From positions 9,056,186 through 9,120,185 of the forward strand of contig OX442317.1 of NCBI GenBank assembly GCA_949358305.1: 64,000 bases of DNA. Reading direction: 5' to 3'. A program made the translations under genes and the position numbers. Position 1 is the first letter of the stretch. Each line of letters begins with the position of its first letter. Of this stretch, positions 23,686 through 34,829 are shown in pieces. Origin of the DNA: Strigamia acuminata (taxonomy: Eukaryota > Arthropoda > Chilopoda > Geophilomorpha > Linotaeniidae). Below the pieces are notes generated by a model that had not been told where the DNA came from, ran no database searches, and worked only from the letters and a program-made list of their open reading frames with translations.

Positions 23686-26600
23686 ATGATGCTTGCAATT
23701 TTCTTGATAATTCTGTGTTCTGTTGCGAAGCAAATTGTATTTGCTAAAGCAGCCGTGATAGGTATTTAAAGACAACTTAACTTATGTGACTTATAATACT
23801 AATTGGTGTAAATGGATATCAGAAAATGTGTGTCGAATGTTGATCCCCTTAATGTGTGGTAATAACATGATAAAACGTGTTGCGTTTGTAGTGTAAGTAT
23901 AATATTGTGAGGAGTTACTGTGATGTAGGAACGGGTCACGGTGCTGATCACCTGTTCCCATTAGAACACAGAAGTTAAGCAGAATTGGATCTGGTCAGTA
24001 CTTGGATGGGTGTCTTGCTGGGAAATCCAGTTTATTCTCATTCTTGTATGATTGAGATACAGTTTCTCTAGGTGGGTTTTCACTTGCGATTTTTCTTGTG
24101 GTGCCATTCCAAATTATTTTACTCGCTTCAACAATCAAGCTTCACTTTACCATTTTCATCTGAGAGGTCGCTATTGGCGTGACTGGCGTGCGGCGCGCAT
24201 TTTCAAAATGGCTACTCCACTATTATGTAAAAATAATAATATTATCTCTTTTCAACTCGTTTTCGCCTTTTTTGTATATATTGTTTTCAAGTATTTTTAG
24301 TAAGTTTTTACTCTTTATAAAAAAAAATTAAGAAAATGATGAATACATGGTGGCTAAAGAAAACTAACAATGTATTGGACTTTTAAACAACGTACAATAT
24401 TGACAGAACAACTTTGATTTCCTCATTCCAAATGGAAATATGGATGGAATATTAATAACAACCTGATATTCACAATTTGAAATTTTTGAGATAAATATAG
24501 ATAATTTACACTACATACTTGTAAAATTAAGTTTTTGAGGTAACTATTGTACTTTTAAGTGAGAATTGAATATTTTAGGTAAAAGTTGCATTTTGGCTTG
24601 GAAATAACATTACATTTTGACAAAAATTGAGAGTTTTTAACCCAAAAATTGCACTCTTTGTACCAAAAATAGTATTTTTTGACTCCAAAATTGCATTTTT
24701 TCACACAAAATTGCATTTTTTCACACAAAATTGCATTTTTTTATATGAAAATTGCACTTTTTCACACAAAATTGCATTTTTTTTATTTGAAAATTGCACT
24801 TTTTCTGCATTTTCCTATATTTTAAAACAATTGTTGCCCCCCCCCCCCTCTATGAGAAAAACCATGCGCAATGCAATTTCAAAATATGTCACATTATTGT
24901 GGGAGGTGCCAAAGGGCATTACATCATGATTTTCCAAAGGTCTTCCGCTTGCTTGAAAATGAAAATGCTTGCGATTTTTTGAAGCAATTTCTAAAAATTG
25001 CGCACGATTAACAAAAAATCGCAAGTGAAACCGCACCTTACGGCAAGATTATCTACTTCATCTTACACCAAAAACTGGCAAAACCAAATTAGAAGTTCTA
25101 ATTTGGTTTTGCCAGTTCTTGGTGTAAAATGCATGTTTGGGGGTGACGCACACCTACCGCGACACAATATGCAGCGACAAATTATATGAAAAAACTCACA
25201 ACAATGTACCGCGACACAATATACAGCGAAAATGCGAAGAATACAAAAATGTTTTTTTTGTGTGTTTGACAACGAAAAATTAAATTAGCACAACAGTGGA
25301 ATACAAAATACAAATAAGACACGGTGCATTTATGCCGTCAAATATGTTCCAGTGATATATGATGAACATATTCCCATCTTAAGGACGATTTTCCCAAATA
25401 TAAGAAACATAGTTTTGTTGGGTGAGAGAACTCCTCCAGATTTTAATAATTTAACGTGAGCTAAACGATTGACTAGTCTCTGTCTGTACAAAGTTAAATC
25501 GGTAAATATTAGACTCGATTGCCCGCACTTGGCCAATGTTAAAGAAATTAGTACTGTATTACTACGTTGTTCTATTTCTAATGAAAGTGATGATATTAAT
25601 AAACTTTCATTGAAAAACCATTGTGAATTTCGTGTAGTCTGTGAAAATTTAGTAATTTAGTAATGAAATAAATTAACTGTAGGTTGTGTCGCTGTACAAT
25701 GTGTCGCTGTACATCGTGACTTTGTTCTGTCCTTAAGAAAGTTGTCCCACACATCGTGACTTACACGGCTTAAATCCCAAGACAGGCATTCTTTTCACAG
25801 TGCTAGGACCATGCTAAGTGTTACAATAAGGGGTTTCATTAAATGAGCGATTATTGTGATTAGTTGATTATTGCAATAATCATACCGTAATCACTCAATT
25901 ATTGAGGGCCCAACAAAAATCTGATTATGTGATTATTGTTACGATGGGTGGAGTTGTTTAAATTGTAACCTAAATACGTAGCAATTGTTTAAAAAAAGTT
26001 CCTACAAATATTAATTGCAACAACCTAACTCGTTCCATGTGTTCAGTTTAACCTAAACTGAGCAGACTTTGTTAAATTATGACCTTGTGTAGTTGAAGCG
26101 GGTCTGGCGCCGCCATGTTGGTTTCAGTTGAGAGAGTACTTATAATCGGCCCAAGTCAGCAGAAAATCATGGTTTGGGGTGATTACTTGATTAGTTGCTT
26201 AGTTGCTTATTTGATGAAATGATTATTCTCGGGATTGGTTGAATCTGGCACATCAAGTAATCGACTATTCAAAGTAATCAAAGCAATCAACTAATCGCTC
26301 ATTTAATGAAACCCCTTACTATATCTTATACTTTCTATGTTTATTTGTATGTTGGAATGCAGCAACCAATCCACTTCTCGAGAAACTCCAGAATAGTTCG
26401 CTTTTCCAATTTAATGAAATGATAAAGGCGACAGCAAATCGCACTGGATTAGCTTATATTGGTTATGGCAACTGGTGTGGTGAAGGAGGTAGTGGTAAAA
26501 CAGAAGATGGGGTGGACGCGTGTTGCAAAACCCACGATTACTGTTATGGCGGACTGGAAACGCTAGAAAACTGCCCGAAATTCCATATGTTTATGGACAA

Positions 26601-26836
26601 ATATGAATGGGATACCTCGAATGGAAAAATTATTTGTTGTAAGAAAAAATAGTTTACAAAATTAAGGCATTTCTAATTGATTTATTTTTTGTTTACCAGT
26701 GCCCGGTAGTGGCCATTGCTCAGTGGCGCTTTGCAATTGCGATAAAGAAGCCGCACTATGTTTTACTAAAAACGATTATCACAAAAGATTCAAGAAACCA
26801 AATTTCTTAGACAATTTAACCGTTTTGTTCGAATAG
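23686..26836 (+). CDS. Secreted phospholipase A2, group I/II-like, 3 exons
   Basis: Calcium-dependent extracellular enzyme that cleaves the sn-2 ester of phospholipids. Exons: 23686-23761, 26363-26638, 26700-26836; phases agree and give 162 residues. Exon 1 encodes a hydrophobic signal peptide (MMLAIFLIILCSVAKQ). Exon 2 has the calcium loop (YGNWCGEGGSG) and the active-site block (DACCKTHDYCY) with the catalytic His-Asp pair. Exon 3 carries CNCDKEAALCF, the helix with the second active-site Asp in the group I/II fold. A polyadenylation signal lies 12 bases after the stop. No frame breaks. Intron 1 (2.6 kb) is filled with repeats, intron 2 is 61 bp. The family includes digestive and venom members; nothing here says which, so a housekeeping or digestive role is as likely as a venom one. 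Confidence 0.9.
23932..24030 (+). pseudogene. 5S rRNA-derived sequence in phospholipase intron 1
   Basis: The segment contains 5S rRNA hallmarks in order: gaagttaagcag, then ggatctggtcagtacttgga, then tgggtg and ctgggaa. The promoter region is thus partly preserved, but the 5' arm and the 3' closing stem are lost or changed. No T run follows at once. It is either a degraded 5S pseudogene or the head of a 5S-derived SINE. Confidence 0.75.
24070..25038. mobile_element. Candidate inverted-repeat element in phospholipase intron 1
   Basis: The left end aggtgggttttcacttgcga and the right end, reversed, aggtgcggtttcacttgcga are inverted copies over about 25 bp. The flanks (cta left, tta right) could be a 3-bp PIF/Harbinger-type duplication with one change. 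The interior is AT-rich with repeated aattgcatttttt motifs (24630-24815). No transposase. Confidence 0.55.
25063..25127. repeat. Near-perfect 65-bp palindrome
   Basis: Two 32-base arms around one central base (25095) pair with one mismatch. The arms start ttacacca and contain actggcaaaaccaaatt. If transcribed it would form a long hairpin. It lies 25 bp right of the preceding inverted-repeat element, in phospholipase intron 1. Confidence 0.9.
25829..26316. mobile_element. MITE with TA target duplication, phospholipase intron 1
   Basis: A 488-bp element with TA on both sides (25827-25828, 26317-26318). Both ends read aggggtttcattaaatgagc then gatta inward (about 25 bp, identical by eye). The interior has many attgattattg-type repeats. 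No ORF. TA flanks are consistent with a Tc1/mariner-type transposase. Confidence 0.78.
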
Positions 26837-26847
26837 ATTGTAAAGGA

Positions 26848-26853
26848 AATAAA
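26848..26853 (+). promoter_or_regulatory. Polyadenylation signal of phospholipase A2
   Basis: Canonical AATAAA 12 bases after the stop codon. Confidence 0.6.
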
Positions 26854-27330
26854 TATTCTATTGAAATATCTTTAAAAACATTTTTGATTTTGTTTCATCT
26901 AGGACGATTAACTACAAGACTTCCCAGCCGCCATTTTTTCTGAATCTAAATTGTCTCGCACAAAAATGAAGTAAGCGCCATCGACGCAGCGACGTTGATA
27001 TTAATAACAGTCATCAAAGAACAAAATGTTTCCGCCATTTGTGTCTTTTTGGCCATGGATGGCGCCACGATCACCAGACAGAATCGCATCACAATTGAAT
27101 TATGCAATACTTTAGCGTTTGAGTTTTGAGAATAACACACAGATGGCGCCAGATGCAAGGCTCAAACTCGCAAGGGAACTAAGGAGGAGAGGGAAAAGGT
27201 TTAAAATGTGAAGATGGTGTTTGATCTCAATCAAATGACCTTAATTTTGGACTTTGTTACTATGCTTACAATTTATGCTTCATAAAATATACAAGACAAT
27301 TTAACATTAAATATGGAATAGAATAAACAG
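26854..27330. other. Intergenic DNA between convergent genes
   Basis: About 480 bp between the phospholipase 3' end and the beta-hydroxylase stop codon; both genes point into it. No gene or repeat was recognised. Confidence 0.5.
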
Positions 27331-30300
27331 CTAGTCGTTGGTTGGACAGTGTCTTGATACTTCTGCTAGGGGTTCTAAAACTTTCACTTGAGGCATTTCA
27401 TTCCAGTAACCCTAATACCAAAGAAAATGATCAGTTTACTCAACATTAAGAACTTCTTAAGGTGGAAACACGAGGGAGCGGGTAAAATTTAAAAGGTTGC
27501 TTTTACTTGAAAAAGCGGCTAAAAATTCGCCCGCTTGAGCAAACACAAGCTTGCGTTTTTATTCAAAGCTTTGTTTTGAAGCGAGCTTGTACTCGCCCGC
27601 TTCGATCAAACTGAGTTTGATTTACCAGCTTCAAGCTTGCTGGTGTTTTGGTCATGTGACTTTGACAGCCAATCAGAATCGTGAGGAATTTCTTGGAGGA
27701 GATTTTGGCGGGAATTTCAAGTGAGCTTGTAGATGATTCCCTCTTTAAACTTGTACTAGCCAGCTTTGGAATTTTACTCGCTTCTTTGTGTTTCCACCTT
27801 GAGTATTGTTTTATGATTACTGGAAAACTTTCTCCGTTGGATTGATTGCAGTGCATTGCAAGAGACGTTACTTCGTAGAAATCGTTCAACATTTGACTTC
27901 GCAGTGGATTCCAATTGATCGAATGGTAATTGGTTGTCACGTCCTTTTCATTTGAGGTTGGTTGATTTTCATATCTGAAGTACCGATGTTGGTTAATAAT
28001 TATCTTAAAATTCTGATTGATCTCCAAGATGTATTACTCATTCATAAAGTCGAAGTAATTTTCAAGAACACCGGTGTCAATGGAACTTTTGCAAAGTTCC
28101 AAGTCGATTTTTGGATAGTAATGAATGTAATTTACACACATTTCATCAGTGATTGAAAAACCACCCTGAAAAAAAAGAAATAGGTGTACAGAAACTCCCT
28201 AACCTGAAATTCCACTTACCACAGTGATGTTAGCTCTGTCTGAAGTTTTGTAAGTGCACGATGTAATTAAACCATCCCCCTGAAGTGTAACAAATATTAC
28301 GTAAAAATTTGTTGCCGAAGTGTTCAAATTTAACTTTCTTACTGGCAATACAAGCGTCGGAGTTTTCAAAATTCTAATTTCTTGAAAATGAGGACTGTAA
28401 TGATTATCCCCATTGAGTAATGCCAGCTCAATTCCACCTCTGATATGTCTCGTAGTCACTCGAACACCCGTCAAATGTGTGTGCAGCTGAGAAGCAAACA
28501 CAATGATTCCTGAAGGTGGAATAGCTTTTTCTGTGCATTCTGGAATGCAGTGGCCGTGCAATGTAAATCCATGTTGACGAGGAGGAATAGCCATTTTTGG
28601 TGTGTACTCGAGACCCAATTCCATCACTCCAACATCGTGTTTTCGTAACTGAGAAGTATAATGAAATTGTATACCAGAACTGTCGATCCAATCTGCAAAA
28701 TAAACACAAAATTCTCGATTCATCAACTTCGAATTCCCATATTACCTACTCCCTTTGTCCTAAATTATGGTATACATTTCTCTAAAAAATTCTTTCTTAA
28801 CGTTGGTTTCGTATATTTCTAAGACATTTTAACTGAATATCCTTCAAAATTAAGTGCACTCGCTGATCAATTGATGGCATTATGGGTAATTAGTTTTATT
28901 CTTCCGTTATTACAGAGTTGCATCGTCTCGAAATGCACTCAAAATTAGGTGAAACCTGTTGTGCTTAAAATAAAGAGAAAATGAATTCGGAAAGTGGCTG
29001 TTTCCAAAGAAAAATGACAAAATTGAAGCAATTAACCGATAATCAGCGAAATTGTATACTACCGGTAGTACTACAGCTCTTGCTGACACAAAGCAATGTT
29101 AGGAATAAGTTGAGTCGTGGCACCGTTAATGAAATTGCAGGCAAAGTTGAAGTTACTCAACTAACTATTTCACGAATTTGGCGAGAAGTTAAAAAACAAT
29201 ACAATAAAGGATATATTCCTGCCAATGTGTCTTCAACAATTACACAATTTTCAGTGCTAATCAATAAAGATTATTATTATTATTGTTATTGTTTACTCCG
29301 TATTATTTATTGTTTACTTGATTTATTTATAATTTAATTTAATTTTACATTTTTATAATGATAAAAATCATATAAAGCTACAAATGTATACCATAAAGTG
29401 GGACAAAAATAATACCAGAAATGTACTGTATACCATAATTTGGTACAGAGGGAGTACCATTTATTACCATTTTTTAACCCTGGATTATTGTAATGGATTT
29501 CAAGCATAACGTATTGGGAAAACTCCGGCCCTCCGATCGGAGCCCCGGCTTCTTTGGGATATCTGATAGGCTGAAATAATTAAAGCGCATCTTGTCCAAA
29601 ACTATCACCAAAACAATGTTCTAATATACCAGTGCTCCCATAGCCCAAGCGGCAAGCACTTTCTTGCACGCTTCATAATGCGGGGGCTTGGATTCCGCAG
29701 TACAAGCAGCACTGTAGTCGTCCATCTTTTGACTGACAGGTATTTCGCAATGAAATAACTCCATATGATGAACTAAAGCTTCGTTGCCCGGTTGAATGAC
29801 GGCTTCAAACTACCGAGGAATTTATCGATTATTATTCATCCTCCAGTAATAAAAGAAGAATGCGGTTGCTCCTTTAATGACCTGAACAATGTGATGCTTA
29901 TTGGACAGCAGTGGCATCTTATGAAGGGAACACCAATACGTCGTTTCCACTCCAGGCACACTTACCTAAATGCGCACAAACGCCTTAAAAATAACCCTCA
30001 AAATCAACAATAATTTCACCTTATTATTGACAAATGTGAGAGTTTTCACATCTGCCGGCAGAGGGGGTACGGGACTCTCGTTCTTTAACAGTTGCGTGCG
30101 CTGGAATCCGTGTTCCTTTTGCTGTAATTTCACTCCCTCGATGCCGGGCAAGGGGCCCTCGCCCATCGCGTACACCACGTGAGTGGTCCCTTCCTGTATG
30201 ACGTAATCGTCGACCTCGCACGTGTCGAATTGACGTCGCCACACCAAAACTCTGACCCCGTCCAAGTAGCTCAGTTTTGCCAAGTGGCAATTTTGGTGTT

Positions 30301-31185
30301 TGTCCACGTGCAAAACCGATTCCCGGTCTGTCCAAGTGTCCTGTTTAATAAGAATTAGGGATATTAAGTTGTGGATACGTTAGAAAAGTTTTAATTAAAT
30401 TTCTTCAATAAAAAATGCTCTTATTTGGGCCCCTTAAGGCATTTAATGAATGCCGCTGCTGCTATGGACTTGCTGTGCAGTTGTAGTTGACATTTAATTA
30501 AAAATCTGTCACTATGGAAATTAAAATAAAACCTTGGGGGGTGTGAGGGTTGAATTACGAAGGGTTTTGTCTTAATCCCACTAATTAAGACGCTCTATAA
30601 TTGCTTCTAAGGATCATTTATGGTCACCTTCGAACTTTCGTTCTCGATTAATGAAAACATTCTTGGCAAATGCTTTCGCAGTAGTTCGTCTTGCAATGGT
30701 CCAAGAATTTCACTTATAGCGTCGCAATAGGAATATTAAATGACTGAATAAAGAAGTGTTGGATGCGTTAGTTTTTTGGGTGTGGCTGCTAATTGAATCG
30801 ATATTTAGGCAAAAAAATGTCAATCTGGTTGGAGTTTTACGGGATTTTGTCAAAGAAATTTTTTTTTTGTTTTCCTTACCATGAAATGTGTTTTTCCCTT
30901 TCGGTCCACCCAGAAAACGCAGAGATCCGCATTTTCAATTTCTCCGTCGTCGGAGAATCCGACGGCCAGCCAATCGTCCGGTGTCGCCTGGGCGTGAATT
31001 TCCATCACGACGGTCTCGGTGTCGTAATAAACGTCCCAAAAGAGTTCCAATTTGCCCCCGTGGTCCAGTGGGACGTGGAAAAACGGCTCTTGGCTTTCGG
31101 TCAGCTGATCCAAATCTTCTTTCTCGATGCTCTGTTGAATGAATATGCTGATGAAAAGCATGATGGTCGCGGACGATGTTTTCAT
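27331..31185 (-). CDS. Tyramine/dopamine beta-hydroxylase (copper monooxygenase), 10 exons
   Basis: Copper type II, ascorbate-dependent monooxygenase that hydroxylates the side chain of tyramine or dopamine (to octopamine or noradrenaline) in the secretory pathway. Exons (minus, 5' to 3'): 31185-30880, 30340-30020, 29965-29882, 29809-29630, 29570-29468, 28692-28343, 28279-28220, 28165-28038, 27974-27821, 27411-27331; all phases agree, 588 residues, close to the family length. Order: N-terminal signal or anchor (ATIMLFISIFI), DOMON domain (exons 1-2), first copper domain with the His pair in EALVHHMELFHC, second with HTH in FASQLHTHLTGVRV, then DNHYSPHFQEI, and a C-terminal segment ending CPTND like beta-hydroxylases rather than MOXD. 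Protostomes usually use this enzyme for octopamine, so tyramine is the likelier substrate. A partial pseudogene copy lies at 17031-19320. Confidence 0.95.
27459..27800. mobile_element. Candidate MITE in beta-hydroxylase intron 9
   Basis: The left end aaggtggaaacacgagggag and the right end, reversed, aaggtggaaacacaaagaag match at the first 13 bases and most of the next 18. The interior is full of aagcttg and agcttgc motifs in both orientations. No coding capacity; target duplication unclear. Confidence 0.6.
28749..29454. mobile_element. Stowaway/mariner-like element in beta-hydroxylase intron 5
   Basis: A 706-bp element flanked by TA on both sides (28747-28748, 29455-29456). Its ends read ctccctttgtcctaaattat and, reversed, ctccctctgtaccaaattat, followed by ggtatac. 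This resembles the ctccctccgt-type termini of Stowaway/mariner elements. It encloses a helix-turn-helix ORF at 28981-29337 but no catalytic DDD/E part, so it is an internally deleted copy. Confidence 0.85.
28981..29337 (+). CDS. N-terminal DNA-binding fragment of a mariner-like transposase
   Basis: A 118-codon frame inside the Stowaway-like element. Residues from about 17 to 70 (LTDNQRNCILPVVLQLLL, then LSRGTVNEIAGKVEV and ISRIWREVKKQ) fit the helix-turn-helix head seen on mariner-like transposases of plants, oomycetes and some animals. After about residue 80 the frame runs into low-complexity tyrosine/cysteine codons from an att repeat, and no DDE domain follows. Probably non-functional as a transposase, though a DNA-binding product is possible. 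It is antisense to the beta-hydroxylase transcript. Confidence 0.6.
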   Translation: MNSESGCFQRKMTKLKQLTDNQRNCILPVVLQLLLTQSNVRNKLSRGTVNEIAGKVEVTQLTISRIWREVKKQYNKGYIPANVSSTITQFSVLINKDYYYYCYCLLRIIYCLLDLFII

Positions 31186-32487
31186 CGTGGGGAGTTGTGT
31201 ACAATATTATTGCAGACGGTTTCCAGTGCTTTGCACACTAAACTTTAGCGCGTTTTGCCTTATATATGATTTTGAGCTTTTGCATAGCACCCAGAGATGG
31301 CGCTTATTGGCTAATCACTGGGGAAGTGAGGACGGAGGACCCCAAATTTTTTTTTTTTTAATTTAAACAAAAAAAATTTTTTGTCGAAATTTTGTTCAAA
31401 AAGGAGCCCCCAACGGGTCAAAAAATCTACCTATTAGTTTTGATCTTTTTATGTAAACCGGAAGTTGTCTTAATTTGATTTTTTTTATCAATTTGTAGAC
31501 TTTTTTTGTGAATTGAATGTTTGTTGAACGTTTACTAGATGTTTTTAACGTATATAATTAAGGGTAAGACATTTTTAATCAACTGATGTACTTTACCCAC
31601 ATCGCAGTGACCACTGGTGGTATTTTGTGTAAACATGTGCGGCTTCTTCTCCAAGCACGGAGTGATGGCTTCAGTAAGGCGGCATAAACCGAGTCGTTGG
31701 CGGCAGGAGCGGAGGTCGTTTCCCGTACAACACTTTTATTTTTAAAAAAAAATATTTTATTTAATTTTCGGAAAAAACTTTGAACTTTGACACAAACGCA
31801 TAAAATGTTTACATTTACGAGTGATATAATTTGTCAGGTGGTAATAGATATGACAGGAATTTGTCAATAATAATTCCCCCACACCCCGTTTATTATTTTT
31901 TTGGAGGGGTGGAAAATGGGGGGGTCAGAGAAGTGGAACCACGAACCACTTCGAAGGGGACAGGTTTCAGTTTTGTACCACTAGATGGCAGTCTCAGTGC
32001 GAATTCAATGATTCACGACTATTAAAGTGTTCTGATTAGAAATTTGATGATAAAAATAAAAATGGCGGGAAATGCCATTGAAAAAACCGAATAAATTTCG
32101 TACAAAAGTTTGGGAATTGGTGAAAGCACCTCCCGATTTTTGAAGGTCGCTTTTGCTGCACAGCTCCTGGAAAAAATGTACTTTATTTATATTTCCGTTA
32201 CAGAAACGAAACGTGGTTTTTAGTTAACGTAATAAAATTAACTTTATTCTTTCTCAACTAATAATAGATAAAAATAACAAGATTTAAAAAAAAATTAAAA
32301 TATAATTAATAACTATTCAAACTATAAAGAAAATATAAATTTCTTTCGTTTAAAAATAAATCAAAAAATCGAAAAAATCACAAACAAATTTATCTAAAAA
32401 AAATGTGGCACATGATTATGGTACGTGTGAATGTGATTTAAAAGAAAAAAATATAATAAAAAAAATTATTATAAAAAAAAAATTGAT
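31186..32487. other. Intergenic region, beta-hydroxylase promoter side
   Basis: AT-rich DNA between the beta-hydroxylase start and the P450 stop. The first few hundred bases should include the beta-hydroxylase promoter (a tatata stretch near 31260 is a possible TATA element on the minus strand). No gene is supported; 32230-32480 is mostly A/T. Confidence 0.4.
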
Positions 32488-34338
32488 TTAGCTAGAATTC
32501 TGACGCCTCTGTACGACCATTTTGAAGGGCGGTGGCGAGAGGAGGAATGTTGATGAATGAGTCATTTTCACATTTTCTGACTCTGGTGCTAATGTGATAC
32601 TAAATTCTTGAAGAATGTGTGTTGCTATCAAATAAAAACTCATTTTGGCTACGTCTTCGCCCAAACAGAGCCGTTTTCCTGGAAGAAAAACATGCAAACA
32701 CAACATTAATCGATTTTCAAACGCTGAAAACGAAAACTCACCAACTGAAAACGGCATAAAGTTGTCCGGTTTGAACACCTTTCCTTCCGGTGTGAGAAAG
32801 TGTGTCGGGTCAAAAGTGTCGGGGTTCTTCCACACTTTTGGGTCATGGTGAAAATTCCAGAAAAGGCCACTTACGACTGCATTTTTAGGAATTAAATAAC
32901 CTCCAAGTTCAGTATCATACGCGGCTGCGTGAGAAATCCCTAAAAAAATAATAATAATAAAAAAAATTTTAAATTTAAATTTTTTTTTTTAAATTATTCA
33001 ATTTTTATTTTTAAAATATTAAAAACCTGTTGGTAGAATTGTCGCGTATCGTTGTGTTTCCATTAACGTCGCTTCCGTGTATGATAACTGGGGTAAATCA
33101 CTCAGACGGGGTTTTCGCTCTCTGCCCACAACGGTGTCTAATTCCTCCTGCACTTTGGTTTGAATTTCTGGATGTTTCATCATTGCCAAGAGGAACCAGC
33201 ACAGTGTCGTCTGTGTAGTGCCCAAACCAGCTCCGAATAAATCGCCCAACAAGTGCAGCAATTGCGGTTCTACAAAATAAATTTTTTTTTAAATAAAAAT
33301 TTTTTTAATTTAATTATTTTTTTTTTTACCTGAAAAATGTCCATCACTTCCCTGGGTTTGCTGTTTCTTCATCCTGATGAGATACGCATCAATGAGGTCC
33401 CGCGGATAATCGTGATTCAACGACTGCTCGTGTTGACTGATGACCGGTTTAGTCATCTGATGAAACTGCAGTTTGTAGTTGTACAACACCGACAAATTCT
33501 TCTTAAACGGCGGCAACCACAGCAACCACGGGAAAAAATTAATAAGCCCCAACATCTAAAAAAATAAAAATAAAAGTATTCACCAAAAAAAAAAAAAATG
33601 GAGGAAATACCTCAGTCCGTTTGAACGCATCATCGTTCGACTCGATCTGTTTGACCGCGACCGGATCAAAAAGCCGGTACGGTTTAGTCCCAGCAACCAA
33701 CGCGTAGAAATTATTTAAAATGGTGCAGCCCAACAACAAACTCACATCAACAGGGTCACCATCAAGCCGCTCCAATTCCGCCAGCATCAACTGAATATTC
33801 TGCACCGAATGCTCCTCGACGCACGATCGCTTATGCGATGCCGTCTTAGCGAAGCCCGCATCCCGCAGCGCAGCCTGCGTGAACCGCCTCTGCTCCCGCC
33901 ACAAACTCCCATTCGTATTCGCGACACCTGAAAAAATAAAAAAATAAAAAAATAAAAAAAAAATAAATAAATAAATAGTTTAAATTATTCACCATATCCC
34001 TCCATGAGGACATCGACGAAGGGAATGGACGGTCTATTGGCGAAAACGTCCTTCTTGAAGGCTTCGCGCACCAATTTGGCATCACTGATGAACACGAAGA
34101 GTTTCGTGCCGAGGTAAACACTGAAAACGGGTCCGTAGTGGTCGGCGAGCTGACGGAGGGTCTTGTGGGGCTCGCGGCCGACGAAAGGTAGACAACCCAA
34201 GATCGGTATTCCACGGGGCCCGGGCGGGAGACGGCGCAGAAGGCGCCAGCGATGAATGTAGGCGAGGAGCGCGAGTACGAGAAAAAAGAGAGCGACGGTG
34301 GCCATATCCGCGTTCCAATGCGTGTTCCACCTGTTCAT
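32488..34338 (-). CDS. Cytochrome P450, CYP2 clan, 6 exons
   Basis: Haem-thiolate monooxygenase, microsomal type, anchored in the ER membrane. Exons (minus): 34338-33993, 33927-33611, 33555-33330, 33269-33027, 32939-32742, 32678-32488; phases agree, 506 residues, normal length. Seen in order: N-terminal anchor (VALFFLVLALLAYI), proline hinge (LPPGPRGIPILG), C-helix WREQRRF, I-helix AGLGTTQTT, K-helix METQR (ExxR), the PDTFDPTHFL segment, and the haem loop FSVGKRLCLG with its cysteine ligand split by the last intron. The I-helix acid before the conserved Thr is replaced by Gly. Two possible starts: Met at 34338 or Met eleven codons later. CYP2-clan arthropod enzymes include ecdysteroid and xenobiotic hydroxylases; the substrate cannot be told here. 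Confidence 0.94.
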
Positions 34339-34829
34339 GGTGATGGGTTAGCGAGTGAGGTCCATGCCCCATGAGGCGTGCCTTTATAGCTCGGCGTGGC
34401 CAGGGGGTGCCGCGATCCAAGGGCGGTTGAAGCACTCGTGTGCGCCGCCTGTCGACTTTTACTTTCGAGTCGTGGCGCGATAACGACCTCAAGGTAGATG
34501 CGCATGCGCCCGCTGCAAGCGGCCGCACGGGTGAATGACCGCTTACCTGGTAACCCACTTTCGCTTTTCTTGAAGTGAAGCGCCGTTCCCCCTTGGTCAT
34601 TCACCCCCTCTATTTACCTGCAGGTTTCTCGAGGGTTTTTATTTCCTACTGTTTCGGTGAAGGAAGTCACAGGGTTGCAATTAAGGGTGCGCGAATTTAA
34701 TCATGCGCGTTCTTCTTTTTTTCTTTTTCTTTTTCTTTTTTTTTTTTGATTGATTTGGATGAATGGTTTGTTAATTTTTTTTTGGATTTTAATTTTTAAA
34801 AAAAAATTGGAGTTTATTTGGGGGCTTTA
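34339..34829. other. P450 upstream region
   Basis: GC-rich to about 34620, then AT-rich. It should contain the P450 promoter, read on the minus strand. No gene recognised. Confidence 0.35.

Noticed and set aside
27563..28027. Single 154-codon minus-strand ORF as an independent gene
   Set aside because: Its first half is beta-hydroxylase exon 9; the rest reads into intron 9 and a MITE.
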